Source: Acidobacteriota bacterium
Lineage (GTDB): Bacteria; Acidobacteriota; Blastocatellia; Pyrinomonadales; Pyrinomonadaceae
Length of the DNA stretch: 12,278 bases
Direction of reading: 5' to 3'
Assembly: GCA_003222835.1 (NCBI GenBank)
Contig: QHXE01000387.1
Span: 1 to 12,278 of the forward strand
The notes under the pieces: model-generated
The model's input: the letters and a program-made list of their open reading frames with translations, nothing else
The model's database searches: none
What the model was told of the DNA's origin: nothing
Made by a program: the position numbers and the translations under genes
In this document: positions 1 to 5,199 of the stretch, one piece after another
Layout: every line of letters begins with the position of its first letter
How positions within the stretch are numbered: position 1 is the first letter of the stretch

Positions 1-1
1 T

Positions 2-1777
2 CGTTTGCCTTCGTTGCTTCGTTACGTTCCAAACGCCGGCGCGCTGCGTGATGTGAAGAATTATTTGATGCTTTTCTGTTATTTCCTGCAGCCGAGTCCG
101 CAGAACATACGCTCGATGTTGCTTTATGCGTTGAAGCATTACGTTGACGACGAGCGAGTAAGGAAGCTAAAAATTCCGGCGCCTGAGTCGCTGCCGGTTA
201 TGGGTATCTACCATCCCGATGCGCCTTCATTGTTTGAAAGGTTTGAAGATTACCGAGGGTGGTATGCGAAACGTGCGAGCTTAAAGGGCGGACACGCAGG
301 TCCGCCCCTACGATCGGACGAGACGATTGGTCTTCTGTTAATGCGGCCACAGATCGTCAGCGATGCGCGCAAGCATTACGACGGCTTGATTCGCGCGATT
401 GAAGCGGAAGAGTTGAGCGTCATGCCAGTTATCTCGACCTTAATGGATAATCGTGAAGCTTGCGAGAAGTTCTTTGTGGAGGGGGACAGGGGACAGGGCT
501 CGGGGGCCGGAAAATTAAATACAACCGGCGACGGCCGCCGGACAATCGAGAGAAAGCGAAAGGCTCGCGTCAGCCAAGTTGTTTCGCTCACCGGGTTCAG
601 TTTCGTCGGCGGCCCGGCGATGAATGACAGCGAAGCGGCGGCGGATTTTCTCGCCGAACTCAACATTCCTTACAGATCTTTAGTGAGCCTCGATACGCAG
701 ACGATTGAATCATGGCGCGAATCGTTCACGGGATTGAATCCAGTGCAGACGGGAATGCAAGTAGCGATTCCGGAAATCGACGGCGCGACCGAGCCTTTGA
801 TTTTTGGCGGGATTCCTGAACGCGGAGTTGAACCGCTTGCCTTGGATGACCGTTGTCGCCGGATAGCGAGGCGTCTGAAACGCTGGAATCATCTGCAAAC
901 TGCTCCGCGCGATCAATTGAAGATGGCGCTGGTGCTTTATTGTTTTCCACCGAATAAAGGCAACATCGGCACGGCTGCCGACCTCGACGTGTTGGCGAGT
1001 CTAGTCGATATTCTCGCGCGATTGAAGGAAGACGGCTACCGAGTCGATGTTCCCGCAAGCGTTGATGAACTGCGAAGAAAGTTGCTTGAAGGGAATTCGG
1101 AAAGCTTTGGCGCGACCGCAAATGTCGCTTATCGAATGAAGGTGGATGAGTATCTGCGCCTCTGTCCGTTTGGAGAAGAGATTGAAGCTGAGTGGGGAAG
1201 GGCGCCAGGAACAATCAATTCCTTCGAGGGGGACTTGTTGATTCAAGGAATCGCGCTCGGCAGTGTCTTCATCGGGATTCAGCCGACGTTTGGTTACGAA
1301 GACGATCCGATGCGACTGCTGATGTCGAAAGGCGGCGCGCCGCATCATGGTTTTGCGGCTTTCTATACTTATCTGGAAAACGTTTTCAACGCCGACGCCG
1401 TGGTTCACGTCGGGACCCACGGCGCGATGGAATTTATGCCGGGCAAGCAAGTTGGGCTCTCATCTGAATGCTGGCCCGATCGTTTGATTGGCGAATTGCC
1501 GAATATCTACATCTACAGCGTGAACAATCCTTCTGAGGGGACGATCGCGAAGCGTCGCTCTTACGCGGAATTGATTTCGTATTTGACGCCGCCGATTGAG
1601 AACGCCGGACTTTATAAGGGTCTGGCGACACTGAAGGATTCGATCATGGCTTATCGGACGAGTAATGATGAGCAAGAGCAGGCGCGGTTGTTTCAGTCGA
1701 TCGAGAAGTGCAGCCGAGAATTGAATCTCAATGTCGAAAAGGCGGGGGCAAGCCATCCTTCCTTACCTGTGAGGTGA
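2..1777 (+). CDS. bchH: Magnesium-chelatase subunit H (BchH/ChlH family), 5' partial and truncated at the 3' end; probable pseudogene
   Basis: The family's large subunit binds protoporphyrin IX and inserts Mg2+ with BchI/BchD, the first committed step of (bacterio)chlorophyll synthesis. The frame is open from the window edge, so the N-terminus lies outside. Visible family signatures are the block VVSLTGFSFVGGPAMND (about residue 195), an FPPNKGNIGTAADLDV block (about 320), GIQPTFGYEDDPMRLL (about 425), HVGTHGAMEFMPGKQ (about 468) and NNPSEGTIAKRRS (about 505). The SLTGFS/GGPA block favours BchH over cobaltochelatase CobN. The protein stops after ELNLNVEK, where BchH proteins normally continue for several hundred residues. 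The last 12 codons and the TGA lie inside an inverted-repeat element (1741-1895). Two further repeat-like insertions (near 284-315 and 479-535) keep the frame. It could be a recently broken gene, a split gene whose C-terminal half is elsewhere, or an assembly join at the repeat. Family call is firm; function of this copy is doubtful. Confidence 0.85.
   Translation, partial: RLPSLLRYVPNAGALRDVKNYLMLFCYFLQPSPQNIRSMLLYALKHYVDDERVRKLKIPAPESLPVMGIYHPDAPSLFERFEDYRGWYAKRASLKGGHAGPPLRSDETIGLLLMRPQIVSDARKHYDGLIRAIEAEELSVMPVISTLMDNREACEKFFVEGDRGQGSGAGKLNTTGDGRRTIERKRKARVSQVVSLTGFSFVGGPAMNDSEAAADFLAELNIPYRSLVSLDTQTIESWRESFTGLNPVQTGMQVAIPEIDGATEPLIFGGIPERGVEPLALDDRCRRIARRLKRWNHLQTAPRDQLKMALVLYCFPPNKGNIGTAADLDVLASLVDILARLKEDGYRVDVPASVDELRRKLLEGNSESFGATANVAYRMKVDEYLRLCPFGEEIEAEWGRAPGTINSFEGDLLIQGIALGSVFIGIQPTFGYEDDPMRLLMSKGGAPHHGFAAFYTYLENVFNADAVVHVGTHGAMEFMPGKQVGLSSECWPDRLIGELPNIYIYSVNNPSEGTIAKRRSYAELISYLTPPIENAGLYKGLATLKDSIMAYRTSNDEQEQARLFQSIEKCSRELNLNVEKAGASHPSLPVR
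284..315. repeat. REP-like palindrome inserted in frame inside bchH
   Basis: A perfect 8-bp stem, GGGCGGAC at 286-293 pairing with GTCCGCCC at 300-307, encloses a 6-base loop and is flanked by CTACGATC. It is read as KGGHAGPPLR within the bchH frame, at a place where homologues have a variable loop. The look is that of a dispersed intergenic palindrome that landed in a coding region without breaking it. Copy number elsewhere in the genome cannot be seen here. Confidence 0.6.
479..535. other. G-rich low-complexity insertion in bchH
   Basis: A purine-rich tract with two GGGGACA units (about 482-496) is followed by GC-rich sequence. It encodes a Gly/Arg-rich stretch (GDRGQGSGAGK and a basic tail) between the FFVE segment and the conserved SLTGFS block. 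BchH proteins usually have only a short linker here, so about 25-30 residues look inserted. Repeat origin is inferred from composition only. Confidence 0.35.
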
Positions 1778-1895
1778 ATTAACTCTTGACCTTCAGCTAC
1801 GAGAAAGACTTACCCATCTCAATTAATCAAGTACTTAGCGTGAACTTGGTCCGTCTGGCATCCTCTCCGGTAAGGAAGGGTGGCTTGCCCCCGCC
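1741..1895. repeat. MITE-like element with 27-bp terminal inverted repeats truncating bchH
   Basis: The left arm (1741-1767) and right arm (1869-1895) are reverse complements over 27 bases with a single mismatch, and weaker pairing continues inward. The ~100-bp interior shows no gene. The bchH reading frame enters the left arm and stops at TGA 1775-1777. No clear target-site duplication was found in the flanks. Size and structure fit a non-autonomous miniature element or paired REP sequences; the stem could also act as a bidirectional terminator between bchH and the convergent glutaredoxin gene. The remaining 17 bases before the glutaredoxin stop hold nothing else. Confidence 0.75.
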
Positions 1896-1912
1896 GAATC
1901 TTGAGAGATGCT

Positions 1913-2176
1913 TTATGGCTTAACCAGCCCAGTCACATAATTCCTGAACTCATCCGCGCGAAGGTGGTGCCGGAACGCCTCGACCCCGTTAATGCTCAAG
2001 ACCGGAATCTCGTATCGATATCTCGCAAATAGATCAGAGTCGTCTTCAATATTGATTTCTTCGAGTTCGTAAAGGTCAGAGCAGCCAGCCCTGTTCATCT
2101 CCTCTTTCATTTCTTCGCAGAGATGACAGCCGGGTTTACTATAAAGGACGACGCGCGCTTTCGGTTTCATTTTCAT
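1913..2176 (-). CDS. Glutaredoxin-like thioredoxin-fold protein (DUF836 type)
   Basis: A small 87-residue protein with one thioredoxin-like fold. The redox motif is C17-H-L-C20 following KPG, preceded by a beta strand (ARVVLYS). A cis-proline segment, YEIPVLSING, lies around residues 56-64. Length and the KPGCHLC pattern match the short glutaredoxin-like family often encoded as single genes in bacteria. It probably acts in cytoplasmic thiol-disulfide exchange; the substrate is unknown. Two ATG codons lie six bases apart (MKMK), so the start could be 2176 or 2170; no convincing Shine-Dalgarno sequence is visible for either. It is convergent with bchH and divergent from the Rieske operon, so it is probably transcribed alone. 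A link to cytochrome assembly is possible from position only. Confidence 0.8.
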   Translation of the reverse strand: MKMKPKARVVLYSKPGCHLCEEMKEEMNRAGCSDLYELEEINIEDDSDLFARYRYEIPVLSINGVEAFRHHLRADEFRNYVTGLVKP

Positions 2177-2230
2177 CAGTTAGGAAGAGGATCAAACGCA
2201 CTCCAATCGGTCCTAATCTTAACAATGTTC

Positions 2231-2260
2231 TTGCCAACGAGTACGCGAAAGATGTATAAA
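2231..2260 (+). promoter_or_regulatory. Possible distal sigma70-type promoter of the Rieske/cytochrome b operon
   Basis: TTGCCA (2231-2236) and TATAAA (2255-2260) are separated by 18 bases on the plus strand. A terminator-like hairpin follows immediately, so a transcript from here might be attenuated. Based on consensus likeness alone. Confidence 0.3.
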
Positions 2261-2268
2261 AGTCGGCT

Positions 2269-2310
2269 GCCGCGCCAGTTTATAATTCTTTTTGGGCGCG
2301 GCGCATTTTT
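2269..2310 (+). terminator. Terminator-like GC hairpin with T-tract in the operon leader region
   Basis: GCCGCGCC (2269-2276) pairs perfectly with GGCGCGGC (2295-2302). Five T residues (2306-2310) follow after three bases. On the plus strand this has the shape of an intrinsic terminator. It lies between two promoter-like pairs upstream of the Rieske gene, so it may insulate the operon or attenuate the distal promoter. Confidence 0.4.
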
Positions 2311-2345
2311 AAGTGAACAGACACACTTCGGTTTCGCAGAGACGT

Positions 2346-2376
2346 TTGATCCCTGTGGCGTGGGGGATTGTATAAT
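2346..2376 (+). promoter_or_regulatory. Probable proximal promoter of the Rieske/cytochrome b operon
   Basis: A perfect TATAAT -10 box sits at 2371-2376, with TTGATC (2346-2351) as a candidate -35 box at a somewhat long 19-base spacing. It is about 70 bases upstream of the Rieske start, on the correct strand and downstream of the hairpin. The rest of the 270-bp gap (2177-2446) shows no gene or RNA that I recognise. Confidence 0.45.
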
Positions 2377-2437
2377 TAGTTCGCAATCCTCGGCGTAGCA
2401 GTGTGACTCTCGTAAAGCTCTATGTCCCTGGCTTTCA

Positions 2438-2444
2438 GGGGAGG
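2438..2444 (+). promoter_or_regulatory. Ribosome binding site that leaves the Rieske start ambiguous
   Basis: A strong AGGGGAGG Shine-Dalgarno tract ends at 2444. The ATG at 2447 is only two bases away, which is too close. An in-frame GTG at 2453 is at an ideal 8-base spacing. The real start may therefore be GTG 2453, two codons downstream. Confidence 0.55.
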
Positions 2445-2446
2445 TC

Positions 2447-3070
2447 ATGGGAGTGGATAGCGTTCCGACCAAAGAAACATCGGTAGCTGTAGCTGATAAA
2501 TCGATGCCGGCCGCGCCGGCGGTGGCGAAAACTCCGGCGAGGCCCGCGGCGAAACCGCCGGCGCTGGTTGTCGAGTCGACTCCCGATCCGCCGGTGAACA
2601 AGATGCGGCGGCGGATCGTCTGGGCGAGCGTCGCCGGCTTTCTGACGACTTGCTTTCTGATGTTCGTGCGGTTCTTTCTGCCGCGTTCGATCACCGAACC
2701 TTCCAGCACTTTCAAAATAGGATTTCCCGGCGATTATGCCCTGGGCGTGGATACCAAGTGGCAGCAGCAGTACCGCATCTGGGTGGACAAGACCTCCGAC
2801 CGTTTGTTTGTGATTTACGCCCGCTGCACGCACTTGGGTTGCACCCCTGACTGGAAATCGAGCGAGAACAAGTTCAAGTGCCCTTGTCATGGCAGCGGCT
2901 ATGACAGCGAAGGGATCAATTTTGAAGGTCCAGCGCCGCGACCAATGGATCGCGCCCACGTAGAACTGGATCCGGAGGGACAGATCGTCGTCGACATCAG
3001 CAGACTATTTCAAAAGCCGAAGGGTGAGGCAGGGCATTTCGACGATCCAGGAGCATTCATTACGCTATAA
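2447..3070 (+). CDS. qcrA: Rieske [2Fe-2S] iron-sulfur subunit of a cytochrome bc-type complex
   Basis: This subunit takes the first electron from quinol at the Qo site and passes it to the c-type cytochrome. Both Rieske boxes are intact: C127-T-H129-L-G-C132 and C145-P-C147-H148-G-S150. C127, H129, C145 and H148 should bind the cluster, and C132/C147 should form the stabilising disulfide. One membrane anchor spans about residues 56-77 after a basic RRR. It is preceded by an unusual ~50-residue Ala/Pro-rich cytoplasmic tail. The soluble domain ends with the GPAPRPM segment typical of the family. At 207 residues the length is normal. It is the first gene of the operon, two bases before the cytochrome b gene, which fixes its partner. 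The start may be GTG 2453 rather than ATG 2447. Confidence 0.95.
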   Translation: MGVDSVPTKETSVAVADKSMPAAPAVAKTPARPAAKPPALVVESTPDPPVNKMRRRIVWASVAGFLTTCFLMFVRFFLPRSITEPSSTFKIGFPGDYALGVDTKWQQQYRIWVDKTSDRLFVIYARCTHLGCTPDWKSSENKFKCPCHGSGYDSEGINFEGPAPRPMDRAHVELDPEGQIVVDISRLFQKPKGEAGHFDDPGAFITL

Positions 3071-3072
3071 CG

Positions 3073-3996
3073 ATGGACGAAGCGAAAGATCAGACCGAGA
3101 CCAAACAGTTAACCGGCGAAAAGGCGAGCGTCGGTCTGGTCGAGCGCGCGAAAGAATCAGCGGTCGCCCTGAAGGATCGTGCGCTTGAAGAAGCCAAAGA
3201 CTACAAGGATCCACAGCAAACACAAGTCTGGAAGTCGATCTTCCGCGTTTCGCACGAGCGTTCCGACCCCCGCAACCGTTCGCTCGCGATTCTCTCGAAT
3301 GTCTTTCTTCATTTGCATCCGGCGAAGATCAACCGGGACGCAGTGCGCTATCAGTACACGTGGGGAATGGGTGGAATCACGTTCTATCTCTTCATCGTGC
3401 TCACCTTCACGGGCGTATTGCTGATGTTCTATTACCACCCGACGAAGATCCAGGCATTTCGCGACATCCTCTATCTCGAGCACGACGTACCGTTCGGAAA
3501 GCTTCTGCGCAACATGCATCGTTGGGCGGCGCACCTGATGGTTATCACGACCTGGCTGCACATGTTTCGGGTGGTGCTAACCGGTTCGTACAAGAGGCCG
3601 CGCGAGTTCAACTGGTGTGTTGGCGTCGTGCTACTTGTGCTTACGCTCCTGCTTTCGTTCACCGGCTACCTGCTGCCGGATGACCAGCTCGGGTTCTGGG
3701 CGGTGACCGTGGGCACGAACATGGCGCGCGCGACGCCGCTGCTTGGTAATGAAGGGCCATTCGGGGCGAAGCTCGGCCTGACGCCGTACAACGATGTGCG
3801 ATTCGGATTGCTGGGCGGATCGATCGTCGATGCAAATGCCTTGCTGCGCGCGTACATCTGGCATTGCATCGGCATTCCACTCGTGGCGTCGATCTTTATG
3901 GCGGTGCATTTTTGGCGCATACGAAAGGACGGTGGAATATCCGGGCCGGCGCCGGTGATGCTTGAGTCGGAAATGAAAGTGCCGAAAAAGAAATGA
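3073..3996 (+). CDS. qcrB: Cytochrome b N-terminal (b6-like) subunit
   Basis: This is the dihaem quinol-oxidising subunit of a bc/b6f-type complex. Four transmembrane helices carry the haem ligands H149 and H163 (14 apart) in RNMHRWAAHLMVITTWLHMF, and H264 and H279 (15 apart) in the last helix. The 14/15 spacing is that of cytochrome b6 rather than mitochondrial-type cytochrome b. The protein ends after the fourth helix and the C-terminal half is the next gene, so the cytochrome is split as in b6f complexes. Unusually, about 80 residues precede the conserved part, including a charged, probably helical segment (about 18-45). Its TGA overlaps the next ATG by four bases, implying translational coupling. 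No strong Shine-Dalgarno is seen just before ATG 3073. In the absence of a plastid-like context I use the qcr name rather than petB. Confidence 0.93.
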   Translation: MDEAKDQTETKQLTGEKASVGLVERAKESAVALKDRALEEAKDYKDPQQTQVWKSIFRVSHERSDPRNRSLAILSNVFLHLHPAKINRDAVRYQYTWGMGGITFYLFIVLTFTGVLLMFYYHPTKIQAFRDILYLEHDVPFGKLLRNMHRWAAHLMVITTWLHMFRVVLTGSYKRPREFNWCVGVVLLVLTLLLSFTGYLLPDDQLGFWAVTVGTNMARATPLLGNEGPFGAKLGLTPYNDVRFGLLGGSIVDANALLRAYIWHCIGIPLVASIFMAVHFWRIRKDGGISGPAPVMLESEMKVPKKK

Positions 3997-5114
3997 GCGC
4001 GATAGTCCAACCGCAGCCCAGTTCGCGACGGAACAAGCTGATCGGCTTGGCTGTTGCCGTCTTGCTGCTGGGCCTTTTTATCTATTCCGTTCAGGATTGG
4101 CATCAGCTTTGGAAGATCGTGTCGGCGCCAGACAACGTGCCGATTGTGGCGATGCTTTTTCTCGTGCCGTTTTTTACGTGGCTGGGAATCAGGCAGGCGG
4201 TTGTCAACGATCATTTGATTGGTGAACTGGAAAGCGAGCCGAAACTTGCCAAGACGCATCATCGCAAAGCCGAACCGTGGCGACCCGGTTGGGCGAAAGA
4301 GCTGCATGTCTGGCCCTATCTGGTGCGGATAGAGTTCCTGGCCGCCGTGATCGTGACGGTCGTTCTATATGTCTGGTCGATCACGCTCAACGCTCCGCTC
4401 GAAGAACCTTCCAACCCCAACCTGACAATGAATCCGTCGAAAGCGCCGTGGTACTTCCTCGGTTTGCAGGAGATGCTGGTTTATTTCGATCCCTGGATTG
4501 CCGGCGTCGTGATGCCGTCGATCATTATGATCGGACTGATGGTATTTCCTTATGTGGATTCCAATCCGCTGGGTAACGGCTACTACACAATCAAGCAGAG
4601 AAGGTTTGCCGTGGCGATGTTTGGCTGGGGCTTTTTAATGTGGATTCTGCTGATTTTCATTGGCACGTTCATTCGGGGGCCCGGCTGGATCTGGTTTTGG
4701 CCGGGACAGACCTGGGACCATAACACAGTCGTCTTCGATCGGAACCGCGATCTTCATGAGATCGTCGCGGGAGTTCCCGGATTCGGATTTCTTGGGACCA
4801 ACTGGATTGCCAAGATGATCTTTGGCGGAATTGTCGTAGGCGCGTTCTACATCATCGGCGGGCTTTTTTTCCACTGGCTGATGAAGCGGGGCCGATTCAA
4901 ATTCAGCTATCTCATATCGCCAAGGAAGTTTCTGGAATGGGCGAAGATTCCCGATCCGTTTGAGACGAAGCTGCTGGCAAATACCAGCCTCCTTCAGTAT
5001 CTGACTTTTCAGTTCTTTGCGATCAGTGTCTTGCTGGCGATGCCGGTGAAGCTTTTCTTGCGTTTGGTGTTCACGATCAAATATGTCTGGGTTACGACAT
5101 GGTTCAATGTCTGA
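3993..5114 (+). CDS. Cytochrome b C-terminal (subunit IV-like) subunit, expanded
   Basis: This gene completes the split cytochrome b and contributes to the Qo quinol site. Around residues 139-160 the segment NPSKAPWYFLGLQEML aligns with the Qo PEWY region; here the motif reads APWY (151-154), so the usual acidic residue is missing. About seven hydrophobic spans are visible (near 14-35, 49-68, 108-130, 158-186, 206-228, 273-296 and 338-362), more than the three of cyanobacterial subunit IV. Between the fifth and sixth spans is a Trp-rich, probably periplasmic loop (GPGWIWFWPGQTW, about 230-242). At 373 residues it is over twice the size of PetD. Its four-base overlap with the upstream gene shows that the two are made together. 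The family is clear; the roles of the extra helices are unknown. Confidence 0.88.
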   Translation: MSAIVQPQPSSRRNKLIGLAVAVLLLGLFIYSVQDWHQLWKIVSAPDNVPIVAMLFLVPFFTWLGIRQAVVNDHLIGELESEPKLAKTHHRKAEPWRPGWAKELHVWPYLVRIEFLAAVIVTVVLYVWSITLNAPLEEPSNPNLTMNPSKAPWYFLGLQEMLVYFDPWIAGVVMPSIIMIGLMVFPYVDSNPLGNGYYTIKQRRFAVAMFGWGFLMWILLIFIGTFIRGPGWIWFWPGQTWDHNTVVFDRNRDLHEIVAGVPGFGFLGTNWIAKMIFGGIVVGAFYIIGGLFFHWLMKRGRFKFSYLISPRKFLEWAKIPDPFETKLLANTSLLQYLTFQFFAISVLLAMPVKLFLRLVFTIKYVWVTTWFNV

Positions 5115-5120
5115 CGAGTC

Positions 5121-5199
5121 TGTCCGACAAACTTCAGTTTGTCGTTCAATTGAATTGTGGAGTTTAGGAAGGAAACGACAAACTAAAGTTTATCGGACA
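5121..5199. repeat. Paired palindromic repeat between cytochrome b and octahaem cytochrome genes
   Basis: The left arm (5121-5147) and right arm (5172-5199) are near-perfect reverse complements over about 27 bases. Each arm is itself nearly palindromic (for example GACAAACTTCAGTTTGTC at 5126-5143). The right arm ends on the first base of the next gene's ATG. An AGGAAGG tract at 5165-5172 lies at the loop edge, too far (about 27 bases) for normal spacing. The element could fold into a long hairpin in the transcript. Confidence 0.7.

Noticed and set aside
726..1450. Long reverse-strand reading frames opposite bchH
   Set aside because: They lie antisense to a gene with clear family motifs, show no recognisable motifs, and have no ribosome binding site.
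2..1777. CobN cobaltochelatase as the identity of the first gene
   Set aside because: CobN shares the HGTHG region, but the SLTGFS/GGPA block, the FPPNKGN region and the EFMPGKQ wording fit BchH/ChlH better.
2177..2446. tRNA, riboswitch or small RNA gene in the control region
   Set aside because: No cloverleaf or known riboswitch core could be drawn; only promoter-like boxes and one hairpin are supported.
2176..2959. Reverse-strand reading frames over the control region and Rieske gene
   Set aside because: They overlap a certain Rieske gene; their low-complexity Ala/Gly/Arg composition is what antisense GC-rich DNA gives.
3666..4307. 213-codon reverse-strand frame across the cytochrome b genes
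   Set aside because: It is antisense to two firmly identified genes and has no family signature.
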